A stretch of DNA of 64,000 nt from assembly GCA_030490835.1 (NCBI GenBank), contig CM059973.1, positions 53,758,008-53,822,007 of the forward strand, in the 5' to 3' direction. This document shows, piece by piece, positions 20,801 to 29,855 of this stretch. Every line of letters begins with the position of its first letter. Within the stretch, counting starts at the first letter, position 1. The position numbers were made by a program, and so were the translations under genes. The stretch is from Annona cherimola. Its lineage: Eukaryota; Streptophyta; Magnoliopsida; Magnoliales; Annonaceae. The notes under the pieces were generated by a model. It was not told the origin of the DNA and made no database searches. It was given only the letters and a program-made list of their open reading frames with translations.

Positions 20801-22520
20801 CTGTTACCAGTTCTGACTCGCTTCCATCTTTTCAGTGCTGCTCAGGAAAAGCTTAAACTCAACCCAGGTTTGTACATTATGACCATACAACTACTTGCAC
20901 GCAGTGAACGCTATGATGAAGTTGGGCTTTTCATTATTAACAAGGTAATGCGTGGACTCATTGCAAGTTGCAACATTTTTGTCCCATTAGCAGTGTAGCC
21001 AGTTTGCTCAATTGGTATCAAAGGCGGGATAGTCTATGTTGGAGGTTTGAGACATCCATCAGGCTAACCCTCAATGTGGATGGCCTATTACAAATTTGAG
21101 TCACTTTTTGGACAGTTTTTTGTATGGTAGTATTTGGCTTAGTAAACCTGTGGGGTTTTTTGGGCATGTGCATCTTCTGAGTGTTGTTTACTGATGGATA
21201 GTTTCTCTCCTTTCTAATGCCATCTTTGGATGCAAGTCAAAGTGGCAGACTTTGCTTATCATTTTGTTCCCCTCATTCAGATCCTAGAGCCTTCAAAAGA
21301 AGTTGCTTTACAGCTGTTGGAGTCAGGTCGGCAGAACTTGCCAACAAGGAAGCTAGGTTTGGATATGCTAAGGCAGCTCTCGCTGCACCATGATTATGTC
21401 TTGTTACTTGTGCAAGATGGATACTGTCTTGAAGCTTTAAGATATGCTCGGAAGCACAAGGTAACTTTTTTTTTTTTTTTTTTTTTATATTGAAAAAATC
21501 ATCAAATAGAAATATAAAAAGAAAAATGAATCTTACAATATTCTAGGTGGTCATTCACAGCCTATCCAGGGTGGCCCCTAGATCAATTGCTCTAATCAAG
21601 GTGTATGTAATGAATTTCATTTGATTAAAAGACCTGCATACTTTCCTTGTTTCCTTTCCTTCTTGACATGAATATGTTGGTATTAGATGTGTTAGATCCG
21701 CGGCCTGGCTTGGAGCACCTTAAGACTGGTGTTGCACTAAAACCTGACACAATAGTCAGGCCATTTGATGCATTAGGAGGGCTACACATGAATGCAAGAA
21801 AGGTGTATAAATTATAAAATCGTTTGTTGCAACTTTAAGAGTTGAAAACAGGCATTCAGTTCTGCGTGAACAAATGGAATTTAGGCAATTCATATTTTGT
21901 TTCTCGAACTGCCCTACATGGAACTCAGTTTGGATTCTAGCACTTGGCAGTTCTACTGTTATGTTGCAATGCCAAGGTGCTTATGTTCTGAATGGAGTCT
22001 CTATCTGACACACAGCTAAAGCTAGGTGCCAATACATGCCATTGTGGCACTTCAAATAACCTATATTTGACTACTAATGATCAGGAAAGAAAGCAGTTTG
22101 AACAATCAGATGGATGCACCTGTACAAGAAGAGATTTGGTCAAAATGACAATTAACTGTCCATTATGAAAAATGTATGCTGTTGCGAGGTCCATAATAAC
22201 CATCCTTCTTTCGTTTTTTTCCCCTAGTTATTCATTGATGATCCAATCAATCACATCTGAAGTGAGGTGGATTTGTGTATTAGCTTTATGGATTTTGCAT
22301 GAATTTTCACATTTGCATTTGTCTGCCAGGAACACTGACATACTTTCATATTGTGTAGGTAAACACAATTCGGCCATCGTTATTTCTTGAAGCAGCATTT
22401 GCAGCCAATGACCCTCAACGTTTAGCTGCTGTTCTGAGGTTCTTCTCAGATTTCATTCCTGGCTTCAGAAAGACCGCTGATCACAGAAGGTACTGCGATT
22501 TTCTGAAGGAGATGAGCTGA
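13806..22520 (+). CDS. RMC1: RMC1 / Mic1-domain protein (C18orf8 homologue), 11 coding exons
   Basis: RMC1 is the third subunit of the MON1-CCZ1 exchange factor for Rab7-type GTPases on late endosomes and vacuoles. Exons: 13806-13973, 14559-14821, 17157-17310, 17877-17986, 18123-18210, 18664-18981, 19469-19543, 19973-20616, 20836-20944, 21281-21460, 22359-22520. All introns are GT-AG and all phases join, giving 756 residues and a TGA, the usual length for plant members. The N-terminal part to about residue 370 is the beta-propeller-like region (GSGALSHVYIQ, GILGFFW-type repeats, YGRIYCLQVDRVG). Residues about 430-573 in exon 8 are a Ser/Asn/His/acidic linker, likely disordered. Residues about 574-756 form the helical Mic1 domain (MTIQLLARSERYDEVGLF, KLGLDMLRQLSLHHDYVLLL, FLEAAFAANDPQRLAAVLRF). 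The start was chosen because MFGK...GQPRIG matches the plant N-terminus. Introns hold MITEs and a microsatellite at the exon 2 donor. No damage to the frame is seen. Confidence 0.93.
14035..14060 (+). repeat. C16-A10 homopolymer junction
   Basis: Sixteen Cs are followed by ten As in RMC1 intron 1. The same 16+10 composition recurs at 56024-56049. Confidence 0.9.
14822..14894 (+). repeat. Compound (CT)n-(TA)n-(GT)n microsatellite at the exon 2 splice donor
   Basis: The intron begins GTCTCTCTCT, so the repeat starts at the donor itself. It then runs through a TA tract into a GT tract. The donor lacks the usual AAGT extension. Confidence 0.9.
14898..15590. mobile_element. PAL-3 foldback element in RMC1 intron 2, with a nested MITE
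   Basis: The left tip is AATGATCAGATACAACTGGG followed by GTTACTTATTTAGTAAC. The right tip is GTTACTTAGCTGGGTAAC followed by GGGTGTATAGGATCATTATCC in inverted arrangement. Inside are core blocks such as AGTTCGTATACTAAA and TATGAACTAAATGCACA. A separate inverted-repeat MITE occupies 14974-15189. Confidence 0.55.
14974..15189. mobile_element. Long-TIR MITE nested in the PAL-3 element
   Basis: The arms are nearly perfect inverted repeats of about 60 bp. The left begins AAGTCTTAACCATTTACAAT and ends CACTTTGATTGGAAAC. The right begins GTTTCCAATCAAAGTG and ends TAAATGGTTAAGATTT. A fragment of a similar arm (ATCACTTGGATTGGAAATC) is at about 27108-27130. Confidence 0.75.
15591..15815. repeat. Partial second PAL-3 arm
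   Basis: It repeats the right half of the preceding element: TATGAACTAAATGCACGC, then TGTAAAAACATAAAATACAT, then a decayed GTTATCCAAGTAAC palindrome and AAGATTATGATCC. It may be a local duplication or a second truncated insertion. Confidence 0.5.
15816..16359. other. RMC1 intron 2 spacer
   Basis: This is AT-rich intron sequence. GGGTGTAGC near 15850 and GGGTGCAGC near 16310 flank a stretch that could be a further old insertion, but I could not define ends. Confidence 0.4.
16360..16755. mobile_element. PAL-3 foldback element in RMC1 intron 2
   Basis: The left tip is GGATAATGATCTTGTATACC followed by GTTACTTAGCTACTAAC. The right tip is GTTAATTAGCTAAGTAAC followed by TTTGTAGGACCATGATCC. The core arms include AAATGGTAAAATTTAG and ACAAACTAAATACACTTAAG. 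The length is about 395 bp, with no coding potential. Confidence 0.65.
17522..17560 (-). mobile_element. 39-bp 5'-truncated retroposon (RTE/TS-SINE-like 3' end) with an 18-bp target duplication
   Basis: On the - strand it reads CTGACCCCGCCTAGGTGGGA, then AATGGCTTATGATGATGAT. That is a small stem-loop followed by a simple trinucleotide tail, like the 3' ends of plant RTE LINEs and TS-type SINEs. It is flanked by CTCTAAAACTGAAGAGTC (17504-17521) and CTCTAAAACTAAACAGTC (17561-17578), which match at 16 of 18 positions. It lies in RMC1 intron 3. Confidence 0.7.
18317..18606 (+). mobile_element. Tourist-like MITE in RMC1 intron 5
   Basis: It starts GGGTGTATTTGGGAAGTG and ends AACAAACATGCC, with TTA on both sides (18314-18316 and 18607-18609). 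The element ends only 57 bases before the exon 6 boundary, so it makes up much of the intron's 3' half. Confidence 0.85.
20994..21090 (+). repeat. tRNA-derived SINE-like fragment in RMC1 intron 9
   Basis: TTTGCTCAATTGGTATCA resembles a pol III A box of tRNA type. GGAGGTTTGAGACATCC about 30 bp later resembles a B box (GGTTCGANNCC). No tail or duplication is evident, so it is an old fragment. Confidence 0.4.
21461..22358 (+). other. RMC1 intron 10
   Basis: An 898-bp intron opens with a T tract of about 23 at 21465-21487. No further element could be delimited in it. Confidence 0.6.
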
Positions 22521-22800
22521 TGAATTCTTGCATGAGGTGTATCAGGTCAGTAGTGGAAATGTAAATGAAATGTAGTGTCTGCTCATGTCATGGCATTAGC
22601 ATGGAGTTTTAGGACCCTTCTATTGGATGGAGTGTTTTCATTATTGGGGCTGACTCATGTCGCTATTTCCATGATTGGGTAATTGCAAAACCACAGTGAA
22701 CGATGGATGCTATGATTACTAGGTCGAATCCAATTTTGGTCCCCCAGACCCCGTCTTTCTTTCATATGACCCTGCTTAGTTCATTTTGCTACATTTATTT
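22521..22800 (+). other. RMC1 3' flank / probable 3' UTR
   Basis: This is non-coding sequence after the TGA. No canonical AATAAA was seen, so the transcript end is unknown. Confidence 0.4.
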
Positions 22801-23175
22801 TGGGGCGTTGGTTCAATGCACTCGGGCCTCAATGCTCCCGGGTGTACTTCACCCATTTTTTTTTTACAGAAATGTTAATTTAAGTGTATTTAATATATGC
22901 ATCAATTTTTACCATTTTTGGAGATTTTTAAATATTTTTTTCGGATTTTTTAAAATCAGTGACATTTTAAATTACTAAAAATGCCACTGATTTTAAAAAA
23001 TCCGAAATAAATATCTAAAAATTTCCAAAAATGGTAAAAATTGATACACATGTTAAATATACTTAGATTAACAAGCTCATGAAAAATTTTTGAAAAAAAA
23101 GAAAAGAAAAAAGTATAAAGAAAAGAAAAAAGTATAGGTATATGTGCCCGGGCCGGGTGCATTGAACCAGTGCCC
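22801..23175. mobile_element. PAL-1 foldback MITE (near-complete)
   Basis: The outer arms are TTGGTTCAATGCACTCGGG and its inverse, CCGGGTGCATTGAACCAG. Inside lie CTCCCGGGTG, then core blocks ATCAATTTTTACCATTTTTG and AATCAGTGACATTTTAAATT followed by their inverted counterparts. The whole 375 bp is one long imperfect palindrome. It is the best preserved copy in the cluster. Confidence 0.8.
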
Positions 23176-24023
23176 CTTATTTTGGGCCCTTTGTGTGCTT
23201 ATGGATAGAGTCATGGTTAAAAATTCAAATAGCTGTGACTGACTGGATGCTTTCACTTTTTCCACATCTTCTTTCGGGCGAATTTGGTCGAATTTGGTCG
23301 AAGAGTTGCTGAATTCGTGAAGCTTGAAAATATTGCTTTTCTTGGAAGTACTGGTGGTCATTGTCAGAAGCAAAAGTCATGTGTAATAAGCATTAAAAAT
23401 GGACGTCCGTTGGACCAGATGCGGGTATCCATTTCTGCTGCTGAGATGTTTGGTTGGTTAGATTCCTTAGCCTCGATTGATGAGAAGAGCAGAACGCAGC
23501 GCCAAAAGGGCATTAGCAGGATGAACAGATGTGAATGTGTGGGACGACTTGTTTGGCCGTGCGGTATTAAAGCCTTGCACTAATGTGCATTTTTCAAAAG
23601 CTTAGATTTCAAGGTTGTCGATTACGCTTTTCTCGGCTATTTAACATCGTCTAACAGAAGTTTCGTTAAAAACAGAAAAGGCAAGGCCGGGCCGGGCCAA
23701 ACATCATCTAAAAGCGGATTGTATTCCGAGCTTTCTACCTGCAAAATGCATGGCCAAATAGGCCTCAAGTTTCGCTGTCGAAAGGAACACAATGGGTTGT
23801 GGTTGCTGACCATGCTAGATGTTATAGCAGTAGCAAGCGGCCAGGCAGTGAGCCAGTGACCCAAGGCCATGCCATACGCCATACAAGCACGAAGCCCTAG
23901 CGGAAAGGCAAAAGGTTAAGCCGGCCTGCCGGCCTGCCTGCCATATGGTGAGTGTAGCAAAGCAAGGCCGGCCTGCTTGCCTCTCATAAGGATGCAACCT
24001 AAACTGGGCCAGTTTAAAGAGGG
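23176..24023. other. Higher-GC unclassified block
   Basis: GC content is higher than in the flanking repeats. It contains CCGGGCCGGGCC at about 23686-23697 and several GCCGGCCTGCC words at 23920-23975. A 99-codon open frame (23284-23583, +) has no motif I recognise. It could be a remnant of a gene or of RMC1 distal 3' sequence. I do not call a gene. Confidence 0.4.
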
Positions 24024-24290
24024 GTGATTCCATGCGTCCGGGTGCATGAGACTCCTCATGCGTCCGGCCGTGGGATACTCTCGAAAATATTCTTTTTAAT
24101 TTCTTTTTATAAAAATATAGAGCTATGTGTATTTAACTTCAAAACTAATTTTTTACCATTTTTAAATATTTTTAAGTTTTTTTTATTTTTAAACACAATA
24201 GCATTTAAAAATGGTAAAATTTAGTTTATAGGTTAAATGCATAGCTCTACATTTTTAAAAAAAAAATAAATTAAAAAAGGCTCCCATGCT
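24024..24290. mobile_element. PAL-1 foldback MITE
   Basis: The left tip is GGTGATTCCATGCGTCCGGG. The arms TATAGAGCTATGTGTATTTA and TAAATGCATAGCTCTACA pair across a short centre. The right palindromic tip is eroded. Confidence 0.65.
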
Positions 24291-24489
24291 GTCAACCGCA
24301 AGCGATCAGCCCTCTAGTTTAAATCCTGTCTGCTAAACAATAAAAAATGGTATTAGGTCTCTTTTTTAGAGCTAAGGAACCAAATTTTGTAGATAAGGTT
24401 AGGATGAGCGTCTAGGTAAAAAATCAAATCCAAGTAACCCAAGCTTAATTTCTTCTATTTATATTTAAGCATAAGATAAAAGGGTTCCG

Positions 24490-24800
24490 ATTAAATGCAA
24501 GTGAAAATATCTATTTTTTATTTTTTTAATTTTTTTTACACAATTGTTAGTCAAAGTGTATTTAACACGTGTATCAATTTTTACCATTTTGGGATATTTT
24601 TATATTTTTTGAATTTTTAAAATCAGTGGCATTTTAGTAATTTTAAATTACAAAAAATGACACATTTTTAAAAATCTAAAAAAATTTAAAAATTTCCGAA
24701 AATGAAGATACACGTGTTAAATATACTCAAGTTAATAGTTTTATGAAAGAAGTTTTAAAAAAAAAACGGGTTAAATATACTTGGGTGCACTGAAGCTAAG
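24490..24800. mobile_element. PAL-1 foldback MITE
   Basis: Inverted blocks GTGTATTTAACACGTGTATC and GATACACGTGTTAAATATAC surround an AATCAGTGGCATTTTAG-type centre. The right tip is TTGGGTGCACTGAAGC. Confidence 0.65.
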
Positions 24801-24894
24801 TTTATCATGGTGCATTTAATAATATCCCACGTAAAATATATTATATGCATAACACTTAAATAATATTTCTTTATATATTATATTAAGGACATTA

Positions 24895-25195
24895 TTCAAC
24901 GCACCCGGGTGCAAATACTAATTCTTTTTTATTATTTTTTGAAACTTTTTTACACAATTATTAATATAAGTGTATTTAACATGTGTATCAATTTTTACAT
25001 TTTTGGATTTTTAAAATTTTTTGGATTTTTATTACGAAAATGCCACTAATTTTTAAAAATCCAAAAAAATACTTAAAAATCTTCAAAAAGGTAAAAATTG
25101 ATAAATATGTTAAACACACTTTAATTAACAGTTGTATAAAAAATTTTCAAAAAATTAAAAAAATTGGTTAAATGCATCTGGGTTTCATTGAATAA
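24895..25195. mobile_element. PAL-1 foldback MITE
   Basis: The left tip is CAACGCACCCGGGTGCAAA and the right tip GCATCTGGGTTTCATTGAAT. The arms carry TATTTAACATGTGTATCAA and TTGATAAATATGTTAAACA. Confidence 0.7.
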
Positions 25196-25249
25196 TGTTC
25201 CTTCGCATATTTGTCATGAACAAATTATATAATAAGTTATAGGATCATG

Positions 25250-25590
25250 ACCCTATGCACCAGGTGGACTTAACTTTGGTGTACTCAACTTTGGTACACT
25301 CAGGTGTAATACTCGATTTTTTTATTTTTTGAATTTTGTTATACGACCATTAATCTAAGTGTATTTAACGTGTGTATCAATTTTTACTATTTTTGAAGAT
25401 TTGTAGAATTTTTTTAAAAGTTTTTAAAATTAATGACCTTTTTAGTAATTTAACCGTAAATGTCCAAAGATATTAAAAATTAATACACATATTAAATATA
25501 CTTAGATTAACCATTGTATAAAATTTTTTTAGAAAAAATAAAAAATGGGTTAAATGTGTCCAAGTGCATTTAGGCTGGATGCATTTAGGC
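25250..25590. mobile_element. PAL-1 foldback MITE
   Basis: The left arm has GTATTTAACGTGTGTATCAA and the right arm TTAATACACATATTAAATA. The right tip is GTGTCCAAGTGCATTTAGG. The left tip shows a local duplication (AACTTTGGTGTACTC, then AACTTTGGTACACTC). Confidence 0.6.
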
Positions 25591-26224
25591 ACCCCCTTAA
25601 TTTATATTATTTTCATTTATATCCATGTTTATGTTATTTACTTCTACGTTTTTTCAGTTTGCTTCCTTTATGTCATTTTGAAAGGTTAAATTTTATTTCA
25701 GGATATATCATACATTACTATATTCTTTTAAAATTTAATTATGCTATATATTATTAATTATGCTTAGTAATTCCATGTTATTGTATATTGAAATGAAATT
25801 TGAACTGTCATTCCTAACTTAAGTGCAAACTTTTCAATCAGAACCAGATTTATGTAAATAAGGTTAGGGTTTAAATTTCACAAATAAGATTAAAATCAAG
25901 GTTAGGGTTAAGCAAATTCAAATTTCATTAACTTCGAGTTACGCCCCAAACCTGAGTGTCACCCCTGAGTCAGTTAGAGCATTCTGAAATGCTCATGGGC
26001 TTAGTACAGTTACTTATAGCAAAAGGCGCGGTTGACTTAGTGAACCTAGCCCTCAGCCTACCAACTTTTTTTTATGGAATTAGTGGGCCCATAATATATT
26101 ATTTAAAATTCATCAGTAATGGAACTAGTTTTTATTGGAACGTATTAGAGATGCCTCCTAAAGAACAAGAAAATAAGAAATAATGATGAACTATGTAACC
26201 AGTATAGATAATCCAACTTTTTTG
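25591..26224. other. AT-rich spacer
   Basis: I see no gene and no definable element. A run of Leu-rich codons near 25980-26130 (+) looks fortuitous. Confidence 0.4.
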
Positions 26225-26550
26225 AAGAGGGGTAATCTCATGTGTCTGGGTGCATTGGACCCCCAAAAATATTTTTTGTTTTTTATAAACATGTAGAGCT
26301 AGTGTATTTAACTTATAAATCAAGTTTTACCATTTTTGAATGCTTTAAGTATTTTTTATTTTTAAACACAGTGGTATTTTTTTAATTTTTAAACACAGTG
26401 TATTTTGATAATTTAAAAATAAAAATACTTAAAAGCATCCAAAAATTATAAAATTTAGTTTATAAGTTAAATATACCTAGCTCTACATGTTTATAAAAAA
26501 AATAAAAATAAAAATGGGTTTTTTGGCTAGATGCATAGCTGCACCCAATC
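26225..26550. mobile_element. PAL-1 foldback MITE
   Basis: The left end is GAGGGGTAATCTCATGTGTC and the right end CTGCACCCAATCACCTC, giving outer tips of the form GAGGxGxTT/AATC. Arms ACATGTAGAGCTAGTGTATT and its inverse flank a repeated AAACACAGTG centre. Confidence 0.7.
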
Positions 26551-27264
26551 ACCTCTTTTTTTCGAAAGCTCTTTATAGGTTCCAATAACTTCATAAAGAA
26601 ATTTTTTTTTTTCCTAACATAAGTATGACCTCAAGTATAAAGGCAAGAACAGAAATAAGTTGAAACTCTTTTAGTCAGAAGGCTATTGTAGAACCTTGAA
26701 TAAACTTAGTGTCTTTTTTTTTTTTTTCAAATGAATCATCCATCTTGAATGATCAAACACTTGACATAGGTGTACTTTAGGGGTGTACTCCAAGTTTGGA
26801 GTAACATGTCAGCCGCTTCTGCATCTAAGCAATGACAATAATGTAAATGCAGTTGTGAAACTTTATTCATTCCATCTTAATCAATGAAGCATTGACTTAT
26901 CATAAGATTAAATCAACTCATGATGAGAATATTTAATGATTTTTAGTTGTTATGTGGTAGTTTGAGTGCACCGAATGTACACATTTCAAAGGGTACTGAT
27001 CTCCATAAAACTAGGGTGTACAGGCATCCTTTGCTTTTCTTAATTTAACATTTTAAATATGTAGATCATTTATTATTTTATTAACAGTTATTTATTTATG
27101 ATGTCAAAAATCACTTGGATTGGAAATCGACATATTTAAAAAGTTTAACACCCTTTGAGAGGGAATATGCAATTGTAAAAAAATAAAGTTGAACCTTTTG
27201 AGAGGGAATATACAATTATAAAAAAAAAGTTAAACATATAATATGAAGTCAGTGCATTTGAATG
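26551..27264. other. AT-rich spacer with MITE debris
   Basis: I see no gene. At about 27100-27235 there is a fragment like the long-TIR MITE arm (ATCACTTGGATTGGAAATC) and a tandem pair of TTTGAGAGGGAATATGCAAT-type blocks. Confidence 0.4.
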
Positions 27265-27530
27265 CATTAAAATTTCAATGCACCCAGGTGCAAAACCCAT
27301 TTTCTTAATTTTTTGATTTTTTTTATAAAATTATTAGTCTACGTGTATTTAACTTATGTATTAAATTTCTGAGATGCTTATGATGAAATCCCTCATTTTT
27401 GAAAATAAAAAATATATATCTCTAAAAATAGTAAAACTTGATTTATAGATTAAATATATTTAGATTAACTGTTTTAGTAAAAATTCAAAAAATTTATAAA
27501 AATGGGTTTGCACCCAAATGCACTAAAATT
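27265..27530. mobile_element. PAL-1 foldback MITE
   Basis: The left tip is CAATGCACCCAGGTGCAAAA and the right tip TTTGCACCCAAATGCACT. The arms share ATTAGTCTACGTGTATTTAA and its inverse. Confidence 0.65.
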
Positions 27531-28439
27531 TTAATAGATATAGATGCATTAAAATATTACATTAATATAAATGATTTTTTTTACAACATAAACAAATATA
27601 CATGGATAAATGTTATAAACGGCTTATACCATAAACAAAATTTTAAATTAAAAAAAACATTGAGTGCATGTGTACATGGGTTGCATTAGACAATGTTTGC
27701 ATATAAGCCCTTGGTAAATTTTGATGTCATCCTTGCAAAATAGAATGGCGCATTATTATATACTTTTAAAATCAAAATCTTCCGACTCAATAAAGATATA
27801 GATTAAACATTTAAGATTATAATTATTTATAAAGATTTAAATATTATTGAAAATAAATAATTATGAAATAAGCTAATACGGATTAAGATATTAGAATAAT
27901 AAAGCACTGGTTAGCATTGTAGAACTTCTATTCAATTTAGGGCTAATACTTAGGGTGCCTTGGTGTATATTTTATAATTAAAATTTTGAGTTATGAAAGA
28001 TATAAATTCAACTTGTAAAGTTTTGACTATTTTTAAAACATAAGAATAACTAATTATGGAGGAAATGCATATGAGTGATGAAAGATAATTAGTATATGTT
28101 GAGGATTTAAAATATTAGGGAAATGCTCCTGTGAAATAGGTTGTAGAGTGCAATCATTTACACTTATCTTCTTTAGAATTTTTTGAATATCTAATCCATG
28201 CATCACATGCTTATTCATAAATATTTTTATGACATGAGAAAATTATCTAATCGTAAAATAAATGCAGAGTAAAGTTAAAATAGATAGGAGTAGTTATATG
28301 AAAAATTGTGAAGAAATGATTAAAAAAGAGAGTAGTTTTATAGAAAAATACAAAAAAATGAATAAAAATAAGGTCGTTGTGGGGTAAAAAGTTTTAGAAG
28401 GAAAGATATTTTTTTGGTGAATACCAAATGCATGAATTA
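27531..28439. other. AT-rich spacer with a decayed Tourist-like MITE
   Basis: I see no gene. From about 28264 to 28440 the words GAGTAAAGTTAAAATAGATA and GTGAAGAAATGATTAAAAA match the GGGTGTGTTTGG MITE body, but the ends are lost. Confidence 0.45.
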
Positions 28440-29699
28440 AAATTTAGTAAATTAACAACGTAACTTAGGCATAAAGCTAAGTCAGTCAAGCTTCTGATTG
28501 AGGCTTAGTCGAGGACCTAGATTGATCACAATCTTGATTAAGTGGGTGACATGATTATCTAGTGTGGTTAGTTTTTCGAGGGAGCCTTAGTCGAGGAGCT
28601 AGGTTAACCCAATCATGGCTAAGGTACATCAGTTAGAATGTTGGATCATCCTAGATGTGACTAAGGGTCCTTTATGAGTGTCTAGATATTCTAATCATGG
28701 CAAGTTTAATAGAGGTATGACCAAGGCTTAATTGACTATGGTTGTTATGATAGATGACTTTTTAAGATATAACATGTAATCATAAATTATTTTATACCTA
28801 ACCCTAAGGTTGTGTGATACTAGAACATGGAGATTAATAAATATAATCTAGGTATTCAAGAGTTATTAATAGTATGATTTATGTGGATGGATGAGATTAG
28901 GGCTAGCAATCAAGTGAGGTGGTTAATTTAATTATCTTAGCCCAATATGAGTTAATGTGCTCAAAAAAATAAAATGAAGTATGAAAATGATGATTTGGCA
29001 TGATTTTTAATCCCATTAATTATGATTAAGTTGATGATAATGATGGGATAATTGGGTTATTATTTGGAAAATTCATAACTTGACACCCATAAGGCGGATT
29101 GACGTGAAATTTGAAAGGTAAGCACATGTTGACGTGATTTACCTTATGAATGGTATGGATTATGTTAATCATGATTAGATTATGGTGATAATGGTTTAGT
29201 TTCATGAATTTTCATGAGATAATTTCAAATGCTCATATCTTGTTTTAGAAAGGTCATTTTTGGTATGAAATTTTTTATAAACGGCTAAAACAAAGTGCTT
29301 TGTCATATGGATGGATTGATTAAGCTAAATCCCATGAGAAAATGCTTAAACACTTATGGTTAGAACTCTTTGACTTTTTGCTTCAAAAAGTGGTTTTGAA
29401 TTAATGCAAAAGTTAATGCTTTTAAGGGTGCAAGGTGAGGTGGCTTAAGGAGAGAATTTTGAGAAAATTTTATAATTTCAAAAATTTGAAAAATGCATGG
29501 AAATAGGGCTGCATCTAGGGACGTTCAAGGGGCAACAATATTTGGACAATTTTGTCCTCACAAAATGCCAAAAGGGGCAGCCCATGTGAACGTTATCTTA
29601 GGGAGCAAGTTATGGATAGATTTTTGGTATTTAAAAATTATGAAAAAAAGAAATTCATGGCGGTTTCTTGGACAACAAGAAAGTAGGAAATAAAAAGAG

Positions 29700-29855
29700 A
29701 AAAGGGGCAGCAGCCCTGGACGTCCAGCAAGGAGAGGAGAGAGAAAGAGAGAGAAAACCTAGCAAAAAGAGGAAAACAAAAGGCAGCAAGGTATGAACGT
29801 TCAAGGGGGAGAAAAGAGAGGAAGAAGAAAGAAGAAAGGAAGGAAAAGAGGATTC
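29700..29855 (+). other. Strongly purine-biased stretch inside LTR copy B
   Basis: About 150 bases consist of AG-rich words (GGAGAGGAGAGAGAAAGAGA; GAAGAAGAAAGAAGAAAGGA). Similar purine-rich blocks occur at 38560-38610 and 52545-52620. Confidence 0.6.

Noticed and set aside
23284..23583. 99-codon open frame downstream of RMC1
   Set aside because: No motif, no splice sites joining it to RMC1, and no start context. Kept only as an unexplained block, not a gene.
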